NCBI GenBank assembly: GCA_018222605.1
Contig: JAAEZZ010000011.1
Span: 62,001 to 126,000, forward strand
Source of the DNA: Alphaproteobacteria bacterium
GTDB taxonomy: Bacteria > Pseudomonadota > Alphaproteobacteria > Caulobacterales > Hyphomonadaceae
Reading direction: 5' to 3'
DNA: 64,000 bases
This document shows positions 14,056 to 23,154 of the stretch, piece by piece; the first letter of the stretch is position 1, and each line of letters starts with the position of its first letter. Both the position numbers and the translations under genes were made by a program. The notes under the pieces are model-generated. The model worked only from the letters and a program-made list of their open reading frames with translations, did no database searches and was not told the origin of the DNA.

Positions 14056-15980
14056 GAGGCTGTTTCCGGCGTAGTATATCCCTCAGGATAGTCGCGCATA
14101 TTGTCGTACCAGTAGATCTTCAGGAACACGGACGTTGCGATGGCTATGACCAGGGCAATCAGGAATTTCGGCCAGTCGCGTATCACCAAGAATATGGGAA
14201 CGCAGATCAGCGCGGTCTGCCAGATAATACCGACCGTGACGTTGATCATGTCACGTGCAAAATCCTTGTTCTCTTCCACGGGTGTGCCTTTGGCGGCAAG
14301 GGAGTCTCTGACGGGCTTCCAGAAACCCCAGGGCCGTGTGCGGATGTAGAATGTTTCCAGTGTCTCCATCTCTGTCGGTTTCGTCAGCAGAGATCCGGCG
14401 ATCACCGCTACCAGGCAGGCAAGGAAGAAGAAGGGAAAGGCTTGTAGTGGATTGATGTCGACCTGCGGCATGCCAATCAGCAGGGCAAAGACGATACCAG
14501 TCAGCATGCCCCAGAAATAGCCGTAGCCATTCATTCGCCACCAATACCATTTGACGACATTTGCGGCGGTGTAGCCGCCATACAGGCCGGCCGTGATCCA
14601 GTTCACAAAATTGTCGATACTCGTCAGGAAAATGCCAAAAAGTGTGCCGACGACAACAAAGATGGCAGACACCAGATAGCTGATGCGCAGATAGGTCTTC
14701 TCCGATGCGTCAGGACGGATGTATTTGCGGTAAATGTCATTTACGACATAGGCGGGCGCAGCATTCAGGGGCGCAGCGAAGCTGGACATGAATGCTGCCA
14801 GCAATCCGGCCAGAGTCAGGCCCAGCAGGCCCACCGGCACAAATTCGCGCAAGGCAAATGGCAGGATCGCTTCATAGTCTGCGTCCGTCCCCATGCTTCG
14901 CAATTCCGGACTGAAATAGACCAGCGCCAGAACCGTAAGGCCAGCAATCAGCAAATAACGCGGAACGTTCAGCACCAGGCTGACAAGTGCGCTCATCTTT
15001 GCAGCTTCAATGGGGGTGCGCGCCGAAAGAATCCGCTGCATGTCGTAATTGGGGGCGGGGCCGGCCAGAGACGTGAAGATCCCTTTCAGAAGCACCAGCA
15101 TGAAGAAGATGGTGAAGAGAGAATAGCCTTCATGCGCGATCTTTTCATTGGCGGAGGGCAGGAGGTCGGACCAGTCGAGCCCGAGTTCCCATCCAAAGAA
15201 CGGATTGGTCCACCCATCCGGGATCGCGGCTTGCAGCGTCTCTGGCGACACATGCATGATGGCGATCACGGCAATGCCGATACTGGCAATGGTCATGACC
15301 ATGAATTGCAGGACCTCCGTGAAGACAACGGAGTACATGCCGCCTTTGATCACATAGAGCGCTGTCAGGAAGACAATGAATGCGCCATAGGCCTTTTCAT
15401 TGAGAGCGGCCATGGCGGCTTCGCGCTGGACCAGAAGATCACCGCTCAGGCTGGCGGACTGCAGCTGCTCTGGCAGGAATACATGAAGGCTCAGCAATTC
15501 CGCCAGGCTGAAGGGCACAAACTGGGCGACCAGTTTGCCGATTCCGAGAAAGCCATAGGCCATATAAGCTAGCACCATGATCAGGGCGAACAGCACGATG
15601 ATCAAGTGGCTGAGACGGGCGGCGGGACCATCTCCGAAGCGGAAGGTAATCCATTCTGCTCCGGTCATCGCGCCGGATCGGCGCATCCAGATCGACATGA
15701 AGACCATCAGGAAGATTTGGTTGAAGACAGGCCACAGCCAGGGAATCCAGACGCTTTTCAGGCCATAAATGAAAAGGATGGAGACGAGCCACATTGTGCC
15801 CGCGACATCAAACATGCCTGACGCGTTGGACAGGCCGAGTGCGTACCAGGGCAGACGGTTTCCGCCCAGAAAATAGCTACGAAGACCCTTGGAGGCCCGG
15901 CTGGAAATCCAGAAGCCTATCAGCAGGGTTACGCCAATATAGACTGCGATAATCGTCAGATCGATGGGGTGAAGGGTCAT
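14052..15980 (-). CDS. Sodium:solute symporter (SSS/SGLT-type), probable sugar uptake
   Basis: A 642-residue inner membrane symporter of the SSS family with about 14 hydrophobic helices. The N-terminal FLGGNRLPWYALGLSNASG segment and the central APNYDMQRILSARTP loop are typical of sugar-type SSS members such as SGLT. A central Gly-Leu-rich core is followed by a long cytoplasmic region near 540-590 before the last helices. The coupled GH3 gene and the divergent LacI regulator suggest it imports a glucoside or glucose oligomer; the substrate is inference. Likely repressed by the LacI protein through the operator at 16104-16119. Confidence 0.88.
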   Translation of the reverse strand: MTLHPIDLTIIAVYIGVTLLIGFWISSRASKGLRSYFLGGNRLPWYALGLSNASGMFDVAGTMWLVSILFIYGLKSVWIPWLWPVFNQIFLMVFMSIWMRRSGAMTGAEWITFRFGDGPAARLSHLIIVLFALIMVLAYMAYGFLGIGKLVAQFVPFSLAELLSLHVFLPEQLQSASLSGDLLVQREAAMAALNEKAYGAFIVFLTALYVIKGGMYSVVFTEVLQFMVMTIASIGIAVIAIMHVSPETLQAAIPDGWTNPFFGWELGLDWSDLLPSANEKIAHEGYSLFTIFFMLVLLKGIFTSLAGPAPNYDMQRILSARTPIEAAKMSALVSLVLNVPRYLLIAGLTVLALVYFSPELRSMGTDADYEAILPFALREFVPVGLLGLTLAGLLAAFMSSFAAPLNAAPAYVVNDIYRKYIRPDASEKTYLRISYLVSAIFVVVGTLFGIFLTSIDNFVNWITAGLYGGYTAANVVKWYWWRMNGYGYFWGMLTGIVFALLIGMPQVDINPLQAFPFFFLACLVAVIAGSLLTKPTEMETLETFYIRTRPWGFWKPVRDSLAAKGTPVEENKDFARDMINVTVGIIWQTALICVPIFLVIRDWPKFLIALVIAIATSVFLKIYWYDNMRDYPEGYTTPETAS

Positions 15981-16103
15981 GCGCTACAGCCCTGTTCGGC
16001 GGCTGCGGCTGGCCGCAATCCAGTTTGGATCATCTTTCCCTCCCTGCTGAACTTATGCTGTTCAGGCGAAATATTTTACCCCATTAATGGATGTCATCCT
16101 GTT

Positions 16104-16119
16104 ATGTAAACGGTTTCAT
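16104..16119. promoter_or_regulatory. Probable LacI-family operator
   Basis: A 16-base imperfect palindrome with a central CG: ATGTAAAC followed by GGTTTCAT, 12 of 16 positions symmetric. It fits the A/T-flanked, central-CG pattern of LacI/PurR-type operators. It lies between the divergent symporter and lacI-like genes, so it may control both. Confidence 0.65.
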
Positions 16120-16211
16120 TGCAAGTCCTGAATATGTTTAGGAGTATATTATGCTGTTCAAGACGGTATTCTGTATGTCAGTCAGGAGCAGGTAGTGGAA
16201 AGGAGAGCTGA

Positions 16212-17222
16212 ATGGCCCAGATCAGGGATGTGTCCAAGCTGGCTGGCGTTTCACCTGCGACGGTTTCACGTGCCTTTTCTGACCCTGGAAAGCTGTCTGC
16301 GGAGACCTTGAAGAAGGTTCTCGCTGCGGCTGAGGAATTGAATTACAAGCCGAGTTCCCTGGCGCAGCTCTTCCGCGTGAAGCGTACGAATACAGTTCTC
16401 GTCATGGTTCCGGACATCGCCAACGTCCTGTTCGCACGGGTTGTTTCGGGAATTGAGCGTATTGCTGCGGACAATGGCTACAACCTCCTCGTCATTGATA
16501 CGAAAGACAACAAGGATGTTGAGGCTGCCGGTATTGAGATGGTGGAAACCTATCGCGCGGATGGCGTGATCCAGCTGGGGGAGCGGGCCTTGCGCTGGCT
16601 GCATCGCGATGCGGAGAAATGCACGATCCCATTTGTCCATGCCATCGGCACAGGGCTTGATGAGTCCTACCCCACAGTTACAATCAACAATCAGGCGGCT
16701 GCGGAATCCATGGCCAATTATTTGCTGTCCCTTGGGCATCGCAAGATTGGCGTCCTGGCGGGAATCAAGGGTCGGCTTGTCACTCAGCACCGCCTCGAGG
16801 GGTTTCGTGCCGCCATGAACGCATTTGGCGTGACGCTGGATGAAGGCCTTGTTGAATATGGTGCCTACTCGCTGGCTGGTGGTGCACAGTCGGCGCAGAG
16901 ATTGCTGTCGCGTCGACGCGATGCAACGGCTTTACTGGCGATGAGTGACGAGATTGCTATCGGTGCCATCCGAACGGCCCAGGATCTGGGCCTGCGCTTG
17001 CCGGAAGACCTGTCGATTACCGGTTTCGACAATATCGAGTTTGGCAAATATTGCGAACCGCCACTGACGACGGTTATGCAGCCTGCAGAGCGTATCGGCG
17101 AGGTGGCGATGACCTTGATGTGTGGCGTGTTGCGAAATGAATTGAAGGGTGAGACCCATCCGCTTCTACCCACCGAACTGGTCATTCGCAACAGCGTCTG
17201 CCGGGTCGTAAAGCCCGCCTAA
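16212..17222 (+). CDS. LacI-family transcriptional repressor
   Basis: A 336-residue repressor: residues 1-60 are the LacI helix-turn-helix with hinge (IRDVSKLAGVSPATVSRAF, then the NYKPSSLAQLF hinge helix), residues about 62-330 a periplasmic-binding-protein-like effector domain. CytR/PurR-like features include the GHRKIGVLAG segment and the ITGFDNIEFGKYCEPPLTTV motif. It is divergent from the symporter-GH3 operon and predicted to repress it, derepressing on a sugar derived from beta-glucoside breakdown. An AAAGGAGAG ribosome site precedes the ATG. Confidence 0.9.
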   Translation: MAQIRDVSKLAGVSPATVSRAFSDPGKLSAETLKKVLAAAEELNYKPSSLAQLFRVKRTNTVLVMVPDIANVLFARVVSGIERIAADNGYNLLVIDTKDNKDVEAAGIEMVETYRADGVIQLGERALRWLHRDAEKCTIPFVHAIGTGLDESYPTVTINNQAAAESMANYLLSLGHRKIGVLAGIKGRLVTQHRLEGFRAAMNAFGVTLDEGLVEYGAYSLAGGAQSAQRLLSRRRDATALLAMSDEIAIGAIRTAQDLGLRLPEDLSITGFDNIEFGKYCEPPLTTVMQPAERIGEVAMTLMCGVLRNELKGETHPLLPTELVIRNSVCRVVKPA

Positions 17223-17244
17223 TCATACCAATCATGTCGCAGCA

Positions 17245-17259
17245 GGATACGTAGTATCC
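17245..17259. promoter_or_regulatory. 15-base palindrome upstream of hemN
   Basis: GGATAC-GTA-GTATCC, a perfect inverted repeat with 6-base arms, 40 bases before hemN. Its right half with the following C (TACGTAGTATCCC) differs at two of 13 positions from the rhizobial FixJ-site core as I recall it (TAAGTAGTTTCCC). A similar palindrome lies upstream of the receiver gene at 19181. Candidate FixJ or redox-regulator site. Confidence 0.4.
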
Positions 17260-17298
17260 CTGACGTACAGGACGTGCGTATTCGGCTATTCCACCGAC

Positions 17299-18648
17299 AT
17301 GAGACAAGACTGGATATCCCTCGCGACGGCGCGGCTCCCGCGGTACACCTCTTATCCCACGGCGGCTGATTTCAGCACTATGCCGGATGGCTATGCCGTC
17401 CGCTCGGCAATGGAGCGGATAACATCGGAGACGTCTCTAGGCGTCTATGTCCATGTGCCTTTCTGTGAGAAGCTTTGCTGGTATTGCGGCTGTGCGACGA
17501 CTGTGCCGAACGGGTATCGCCGCGTCTCTAGTTTCGTCGATGTCCTGATGAAGGAGATCGACGTATGGCGGAACCATCTGCCCGCCCATGCTGATATGCG
17601 TCATTTGCATTTTGGGGGCGGGTCTCCCAACAGTCTGAACTGTGGTGATTTCCGCGAGATCATAAACCATATCAAGCTGGCCTTTGGCGTCGACAAGGAT
17701 GTCGAGATTGATATCGAACTTGATCCGCGGACGACCACGGATGCCTTTATCGAGACATTGGCAAGCTGTGGGGTCACCCGCGCAAGCTTGGGTGTGCAGA
17801 CGCTGAGCGGCCCTGTGCAGAAAGCGATTAATCGTATTCAGCCGCGCCATATGGTGACGGCAAAGTTGGCGCATCTTCGCCAGAATGGCATACGCCGCAT
17901 CAATATGGATCTGATGTACGGTCTGCCCCTGCAGACGCGCGAAGACGTGAAGGAAGCGGCAAAATATGCGGCTGATGTTGGCGCAGATCGGATTTCCCTG
18001 TTTGGTTACGCGCATGTTCCATGGTTCGCAAAGCATCAACGCGCAATCCACGATGAAGACCTTCCGGGCCTGGAAGAGCGTTTTGAGCAGGCGCGTGTGG
18101 GCCATGAAGTGCTCACAGCCGAGGGGTATGTTGCCATTGGTCTTGACCATTATGCGCGGCCGGAAGATTCCCTGACGCAGTCTTTACGGGATGGCACCAT
18201 CCGCCGTACCTTCCAAGGTTATACGGACAATCCCTGCAAGACATTGATTGGTCTGGGACCTTCTGCCATTTCCGAATTGCCGGGAGGGTTTTTCCAGACA
18301 AGCAAGGCTCAACCGATCTGGCGGGCACAGGTCGAAGGAGGCGTTCTTCCGATCTCTCGGGGTGTTTTGCAAAGTGCCGACGACAAGGTTCGCGCGCGGG
18401 CGATCGAGACTGTGATGTCTACAATGCGTGTAGACATCAATGACGTGGCCAGAGAGATGCATGCCCCTATGCGTGCGCTTGAGCCTGCCCTGGATGCTGC
18501 TCGTAAACTCGAGCCTCTCGGTCTGTGCACGGTCAGTGGTACGGTTGTGGAGGTTCCTGAAGAGGCGCGCATGATGCTGCGCACGGTTGCCAGCTGTTTT
18601 GACTGGCGTTTGGCCTCCAGCGAGGGGCGGCACGCGGTCGCTGTCTAG
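17299..18648 (+). CDS. hemN: Oxygen-independent coproporphyrinogen III oxidase
   Basis: A 449-residue radical SAM enzyme that decarboxylates coproporphyrinogen III to protoporphyrinogen IX without oxygen, for haem synthesis in low oxygen. The radical SAM cysteines are Cys56, Cys60 and Cys63 (CxxxCxxC in FCEKLCWYCGC), with the extra Cys65 typical of true HemN. The RYTSYPTA N-terminal motif and HFGGGSPN glycine motif are also characteristic and distinguish it from HemW-like proteins. It adjoins the fixLJ/cbb3 region, which needs haem under microaerobic conditions. The divergent layout suggests its own promoter with the palindrome at 17245. Confidence 0.94.
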   Translation: MRQDWISLATARLPRYTSYPTAADFSTMPDGYAVRSAMERITSETSLGVYVHVPFCEKLCWYCGCATTVPNGYRRVSSFVDVLMKEIDVWRNHLPAHADMRHLHFGGGSPNSLNCGDFREIINHIKLAFGVDKDVEIDIELDPRTTTDAFIETLASCGVTRASLGVQTLSGPVQKAINRIQPRHMVTAKLAHLRQNGIRRINMDLMYGLPLQTREDVKEAAKYAADVGADRISLFGYAHVPWFAKHQRAIHDEDLPGLEERFEQARVGHEVLTAEGYVAIGLDHYARPEDSLTQSLRDGTIRRTFQGYTDNPCKTLIGLGPSAISELPGGFFQTSKAQPIWRAQVEGGVLPISRGVLQSADDKVRARAIETVMSTMRVDINDVAREMHAPMRALEPALDAARKLEPLGLCTVSGTVVEVPEEARMMLRTVASCFDWRLASSEGRHAVAV

Positions 18649-18760
18649 GGCGGCACCCTCAAGCATTAACAAGTTTAATGCCTGCGGCGTGCGGCGGTTT
18701 TCCTGATAGAAAAGGATTTTTTGGCGGGGCGCACTTTCGACCGAACCGCTGCCCTGAGGC

Positions 18761-19150
18761 TCAGGCCGCGTTGAGTGTCGTCTGTAACTTATCCTGAAGC
18801 AGTCGGTTGATCGCCGGCTTCTCAAGTACATCGCAAAAGCCAAGCGATTTGGCGCGCTCTGCCAGAGAATTCGAATAAAAACCCGTGATCAGAATGGCGG
18901 GTGTGGTCAGACCTTGCTGGCGCAGGCGCTTAAGTAGGGCCAGTCCATCCATGTGTGGCATTTTGTAATCAATGATTACGGCATCAGATGCCGGAATGTG
19001 CCGGGAGCTCAACAGCTCTATTCCGCTACTATAGACTTCAACGGAATATCCCCATGAGCGTAGCAGCATTGTCATCGAGCGGCGAACCTCATCATCATCT
19101 TCGACGAGAATGATATGAGGGTCACGCGCAGGAGTGATCTGACTGGACAT
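18761..19150 (-). CDS. Single-domain response regulator
   Basis: A 129-residue receiver-only protein with acidic pocket VEDDDEVR, phospho-acceptor Asp61 in IIDYKMPHMDG and Lys in LEKP. There is no output domain, so it acts by protein interaction or as a phosphate sink. Start 19150 is favoured by family length; the open frame continues upstream to 19204. It is 77 bases downstream of fixJ on the same strand, so a role in FixL signalling (FixT-like or CheY-like modulator) is inferred from context only. A 15-base palindrome at 19181-19195 lies just upstream. Confidence 0.8.
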   Translation of the reverse strand: MSSQITPARDPHIILVEDDDEVRRSMTMLLRSWGYSVEVYSSGIELLSSRHIPASDAVIIDYKMPHMDGLALLKRLRQQGLTTPAILITGFYSNSLAERAKSLGFCDVLEKPAINRLLQDKLQTTLNAA

Positions 19151-19180
19151 GGTGGCACTTACTGTGACTGTTGGACATGT

Positions 19181-19195
19181 GGAATACGATATTCC
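19181..19195. promoter_or_regulatory. 15-base palindrome upstream of receiver gene
   Basis: GGAATA-CGA-TATTCC, a perfect inverted repeat between fixJ and the lone receiver gene. Similar length and GGA/TCC ends to the palindrome before hemN at 17245. Confidence 0.35.
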
Positions 19196-19227
19196 AACGG
19201 CCAAATGCTGTCCTTACGTATCCACCC

Positions 19228-19857
19228 TTAAGCGGTAGGACTTTCTTCGTCGAGACCGGCCGCAAACGCGATTCGCAGGGCGGCAGACAGGCTGTCGGCC
19301 TCAAGCTTTTCCATCAGGTTGGCGCGGTGAATTTCGACCGTGCGATGGGAAATATCCAGCTCTTCCGCTATCATCTTGTTCGTCAGGCCAGCCACGAGGC
19401 GTTCGAGGACCTCTTTCTCGCGCGGTGTAAGCTGGGCAATTAGGGCGGCGGCTTCTTGTTGACGGCGATCATGGGAATCGCGGTTTCTTACAGCCGCGAA
19501 GCCATTTTCGATCGCAGTCAGCAGCGCACTTTTCTCGTACGGCTTTTCCAGAAAATCGATCGCGCCGGATTTCATGGCCTCGACAGCCACAGACACATCG
19601 CCATGGCCCGTCAGAACGACAACCGGCATGGCAATGCCCTTGGTCGACATGGCTTTCTGCACCGCCAAGCCATCCATGACCGGCATTCGCACATCGAGCA
19701 GGACACAGCCTGAATCTTCCGGCGTGACTTCATCAAGGAATGTCACACCATCCTTGTAGGTTTTAACGGTATAGCCCGCATGGCGCAGCATGAAGCTGGC
19801 GGAATGGCGGATGGCTTCGTCATCATCAACCAAGTGCACCGTGTTTGAATTCATCAT
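19228..19857 (-). CDS. fixJ: FixJ-type response regulator
   Basis: A 209-residue NarL/FixJ-class transcription activator. The receiver domain (residues 5-120) has VDDDEAIR, phospho-acceptor Asp55 in LLDVRMPVMDG, Thr in LTGHGD and Lys in LEKPYEK. The LuxR-type helix-turn-helix (about 142-205) has LTPREKEVLERLVAGLTNKMIAEELDISHRTVEIHRANLMEK features in sequence. It overlaps the fixL stop by 4 bases, so the two-component pair is translationally coupled. It is predicted to activate microaerobic genes, probably including the cbb3 operon across the divergent region. Confidence 0.93.
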   Translation of the reverse strand: MMNSNTVHLVDDDEAIRHSASFMLRHAGYTVKTYKDGVTFLDEVTPEDSGCVLLDVRMPVMDGLAVQKAMSTKGIAMPVVVLTGHGDVSVAVEAMKSGAIDFLEKPYEKSALLTAIENGFAAVRNRDSHDRRQQEAAALIAQLTPREKEVLERLVAGLTNKMIAEELDISHRTVEIHRANLMEKLEADSLSAALRIAFAAGLDEESPTA

Positions 19858-21026
19858 GTGTCTGCAACCTCATCTGCCCGGTGCAGTGTAAAAGAAAAAC
19901 AGGCACCTTTGCCCTGCGGCGAGTCAACACTGATATCACCTCCATGTGCTTCGACAATCGTCTTGCAGATGGAAAGGCCCAAGCCCATGCCAGAGCTTTT
20001 CGAACTGTTGAATGCGTCAAAAGGTGTGTGGCCGCCTTCCAGGGAAAGGCCCGGCCCGTTGTCGCATACGGTTACCCGGATCAGCTCGGGGTCATGATCG
20101 TCAAGTTGGGCTTTGACGGTGATGACCGGGGTATCGGTTTCGGCCAGGGCCTCAAGGGCGTTGCGCACGAGATTGACGATCACCTGGCGCAGTTGCAGCT
20201 TGTCTGCCCGGACCAGCGGCAGGTCCGCCGGAACATCCTGTAGGATGCGTGCGATCGGGCCCTCAATACCAATCTTGGAGAGGGAAACCGCTTCAGCTAC
20301 AATCGCAGGCAGCGGCATGGGACGCATTTCAATTTCGCCGCGTGAAACATAATCCCTGAGACGCCGCACAATCTGGCCTGCCCGAATGGACTGTTTGGCC
20401 GCAGCATCCAAAGCCTCATGGGCCATGGCCAGAGAAGCCTCATCTGGTGTGTCCAGCATATCGCGGGCTGCTTCCAGATAATTTGCCACAGCGGTCAGGG
20501 GCTGGTTCAGCTCGTGTGCCATGGCAGAGGCCATACTGCCGACAGCGCTGAGGCGCGAGAAGTTTGCGACCTCAGCCTGAAGCTGTGACAATTTGTGCTG
20601 CTGGGCCTGCTGGTCGGTCACATCCCGGATATAGCCGGTGAAGATCTTGCGACCGGCTATATCGGCCTCGCCGATTTTCAATTCTACCGGGATGGTCGAG
20701 CCATCGGCCAGTTTTGCCTCAACAATCCGGCCTATGCCAATGATGTGGGCCACGCCGGTGTCGAGATAATTTCGAATGTAACGGTTGTGATGGTCTTCAT
20801 CCCGGTGTGTCATCAAGGCGCTGACATTTTTACCTGCAATATCAGCAGCCTTGTACCCGAACATCTTCTCAGCTGCTGAGCTGAACGCCATGATGATGCC
20901 ATGCTCGTCAATGACAATCATGGCATCCGGTACGCTCGCAAGCATGGACGACAGAAGGGACTGCAGCGATTGCTCGCCGGTCAGGCCGATAGGCGTTTTT
21001 GACTCGGACTTGGATGACTCAGACAT
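19854..21026 (-). CDS. fixL: Haem-PAS oxygen sensor histidine kinase FixL
   Basis: A 390-residue soluble FixL. The PAS domain (about residues 25-140) carries the haem proximal ligand His80 (in HHNRYI) and Arg100 in the HIIGIGR motif, which in rhizobial FixL contacts bound oxygen. The kinase core has phospho-His171 in AHELNQP and a HATPase with DNGPGLS and GMGLGLSI. Without oxygen FixL phosphorylates FixJ. No membrane helices, unlike Sinorhizobium FixL. Start 21026 has an AAGGGG ribosome site; ten further residues are possible upstream. The gene follows a small HCWGC membrane protein gene by 19 bases and precedes fixJ. Confidence 0.95.
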   Translation of the reverse strand: MSESSKSESKTPIGLTGEQSLQSLLSSMLASVPDAMIVIDEHGIIMAFSSAAEKMFGYKAADIAGKNVSALMTHRDEDHHNRYIRNYLDTGVAHIIGIGRIVEAKLADGSTIPVELKIGEADIAGRKIFTGYIRDVTDQQAQQHKLSQLQAEVANFSRLSAVGSMASAMAHELNQPLTAVANYLEAARDMLDTPDEASLAMAHEALDAAAKQSIRAGQIVRRLRDYVSRGEIEMRPMPLPAIVAEAVSLSKIGIEGPIARILQDVPADLPLVRADKLQLRQVIVNLVRNALEALAETDTPVITVKAQLDDHDPELIRVTVCDNGPGLSLEGGHTPFDAFNSSKSSGMGLGLSICKTIVEAHGGDISVDSPQGKGACFSFTLHRADEVADT

Positions 21027-21045
21027 GAGCCACCCCTTGTAAGCG

Positions 21046-21309
21046 TCATTTGGCACGTATCAAGCGTGCACGATAACGCGGCAGAGCCCGGACAGACAGA
21101 ATTGTCAGCCAGACAGCCCCAGCCAGCGCAGCGTAGCACCCCCAGCAATGGGAACGCTCCCAGAAGCTCGCACTCAGCATAACCGTCTGGCTTCCACCTA
21201 GACAGGTTGGTATGTTGAGTGTTGTTATCGCTGTCATGTGCGATACGGCCTTTATCAGACCCGCCAAAAGCAAGGTGAGCGCAGTAAGCAGTTGCGCGAG
21301 AAATGGCAT
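21046..21309 (-). CDS. Small two-helix membrane protein with HCWGC motif, first gene of fixLJ operon
   Basis: An 87-residue protein with two hydrophobic helices (about 4-24 and 54-73), a Cys-containing loop (PTCLGG) and the motif HCWGC at the start of the second helix. It ends in a basic tail. A perfect AAGGAGG ribosome site precedes ATG 21309. It is co-directional with fixL, 19 bases away, and divergent from ccoN. No named family recognised. The CxxC next to His suggests metal, haem or thiol chemistry at the membrane face; linkage to oxygen sensing or cbb3 assembly is inference. Confidence 0.7.
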   Translation of the reverse strand: MPFLAQLLTALTLLLAGLIKAVSHMTAITTLNIPTCLGGSQTVMLSASFWERSHCWGCYAALAGAVWLTILSVRALPRYRARLIRAK

Positions 21310-21461
21310 CTTTTGCCTCCTTGAAATCTGGTGCGACTTTAGAGCGCGTGGCCCCTCATAGCCCATACGGGAAAACACCTATTCAGAGTTGGGGCCCCTC
21401 GGCATACGCACAGCTTATTCTGCAAACGCGCCCATCCCGGGTGCAAATGGGGAGCAATCTC

Positions 21462-23141
21462 ATGGCGAATGTGATCGCAAGAGGGCGGGGTTATACGTCC
21501 ACCATAATGATGGTGGGCGCGTTGCTTGGCGTCTTCATGATCCTGGCGCTGCTGATGGCAGCAGGGGCCAAGGATACAGGTATGGCCGTTCAGGCCTGGA
21601 CTTTTATCGGACTGGCGGGGGCCTTCCTTGTCGGCATGTCTTTGTGGGCAGGCCAATTGCTCGGACGAAATCCGTTCGACCAGTCTGAATATGAAAATGC
21701 CATTGTGAAATGGGGCGTTTTTGCATCCATGTTCTGGGGCATTGCGGGGCTACTGGTCGGCGTTGTGATCGCTCTCCAGCTGACATTTCCTCACTTCATG
21801 TATTTCCCTGAATGGGGTTTCACCAATTTCGGCCGCTTGAGACCGCTGCACACGTCTGCGGTGATCTTCGCATTCGGTGGTAACGTCCTTCTGGCGACGA
21901 GTTTCTATGTCGTTCAGCGTACCTGCCGCGCGCGTCTGGCTGGCGGTATGTGGCCCTGGTTTGTATTCTGGGGATACCAGATCTTCATCGTCTTGGCGGC
22001 GACTGGATATCTGCTCGGTATAACTCAATCCAAGGAGTATGCTGAACCGGAATGGTATGTGGACTGGTGGCTGACCCTTGTCTGGGTTGCCTATCTGCTG
22101 GTCTTCCTCGGCACGATCTGGAAGCGGAAAGAGCCCCACATCTATGTGGCCAACTGGTTCTACCTGTCCTTCATCGTGACCATTGCGATGTTGCACATCG
22201 TCAACAACCTGTCCGTCCCGGTCAGCTTCACAGGCTCCAAATCCGTTCAGGTCTTCGCCGGTGTGCAGGATGCCATGACGCAGTGGTGGTACGGCCACAA
22301 TGCTGTGGGCTTCTTCCTGACCACGGGCTTCTTGGCCATCATGTACTACTTCATCCCGAAGCGCGTGAACCGGCCAGTCTATTCCTATCGCCTGTCCATT
22401 GTGCACTTCTGGTCCCTTATCTTCATCTATATCTGGGCCGGTCCGCACCACTTGCACTACACGGCTCTGCCGCAATGGGCGCAAACGCTGGGCATGACCT
22501 TCTCTGTCATGCTGTGGATGCCCAGCTGGGGCGGCATGATTAATGGCGTTATGACGCTGTCTGGTGCCTGGGACAAGCTGCGCACCGATCCAGTTGTCCG
22601 GATGATGGTGGTCAGCCTGGCCTTCTACGGCATGTCCACTTTCGAGGGACCACTAATGTCCGTGCGGGCTGTGAACTCCCTGTCTCATTATACTGAGTGG
22701 GGTATTGGTCACGTGCACTCCGGTGCTCTGGGCTGGGTTGGATACATTTCCTTCGGCGCTCTCTACTGCCTCGTTCCGTGGCTGTGGAAGAAGAAGGCCC
22801 TGTTCTCCAAATCCCTTGTTGAATGGCACTTCTGGGTCTCAACAATCGGCATCCTGTTCTACATGATCTCCATGTGGTTTGCCGGGATTACCGAAGGCCT
22901 GATGTGGCGCGCCTACAATGAATTCGGCTTCCTCGAATACAGTTTCGTGGAAACCGTTGAGGCCAAGCACATCAGCTACATGATCCGTGCTCTGGGTGGC
23001 TTCCTGTACTTCAGCGGCGCCTGCCTGATGGCCTACAACCTCGTGCGCACTGTGCTCGGCCATGGCGAAGCGGAAAGCTTCGACACGATCGAACCGAAAT
23101 ATGCGCGTCCTCACCAGCCTGTCCTGCAGCCGGCCGAATAG
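21462..23141 (+). CDS. ccoN: cbb3-type cytochrome c oxidase subunit I
   Basis: A 559-residue catalytic haem-copper subunit with 12 or more membrane helices that reduces oxygen to water at high affinity. The low-spin haem His is in [12 protein letters not shown], the CuB and high-spin haem histidines are in [11 protein letters not shown] and [11 protein letters not shown], and further His residues near HVHSGALGW and EWHFW are typical of CcoN. ATG 21462 has a GGGGAG ribosome site; the open frame extends to 21303 but the upstream part is not CcoN-like. First gene of ccoNOQP. No FNR/FixK box (TTGAT-N4-ATCAA) is visible in the 150 bases upstream. Confidence 0.95.
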   Translation: MANVIARGRGYTSTIMMVGALLGVFMILALLMAAGAKDTGMAVQAWTFIGLAGAFLVGMSLWAGQLLGRNPFDQSEYENAIVKWGVFASMFWGIAGLLVGVVIALQLTFPHFMYFPEWGFTNFGRLRPLHTSAVIFAFGGNVLLATSFYVVQRTCRARLAGGMWPWFVFWGYQIFIVLAATGYLLGITQSKEYAEPEWYVDWWLTLVWVAYLLVFLGTIWKRKEPHIYVANWFYLSFIVTIAMLHIVNNLSVPVSFTGSKSVQVFAGVQDAMTQWWYGHNAVGFFLTTGFLAIMYYFIPKRVNRPVYSYRLSIVHFWSLIFIYIWAGPHHLHYTALPQWAQTLGMTFSVMLWMPSWGGMINGVMTLSGAWDKLRTDPVVRMMVVSLAFYGMSTFEGPLMSVRAVNSLSHYTEWGIGHVHSGALGWVGYISFGALYCLVPWLWKKKALFSKSLVEWHFWVSTIGILFYMISMWFAGITEGLMWRAYNEFGFLEYSFVETVEAKHISYMIRALGGFLYFSGACLMAYNLVRTVLGHGEAESFDTIEPKYARPHQPVLQPAE

Positions 23142-23154
23142 AAGGAGCTGACCC

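Noticed and set aside
18663-18681. A terminator after hemN.
   Set aside because: GCATTAA and TTAATGC form a perfect 7-base stem, but it is A/T-rich with no T-run, so it is unlikely to terminate.
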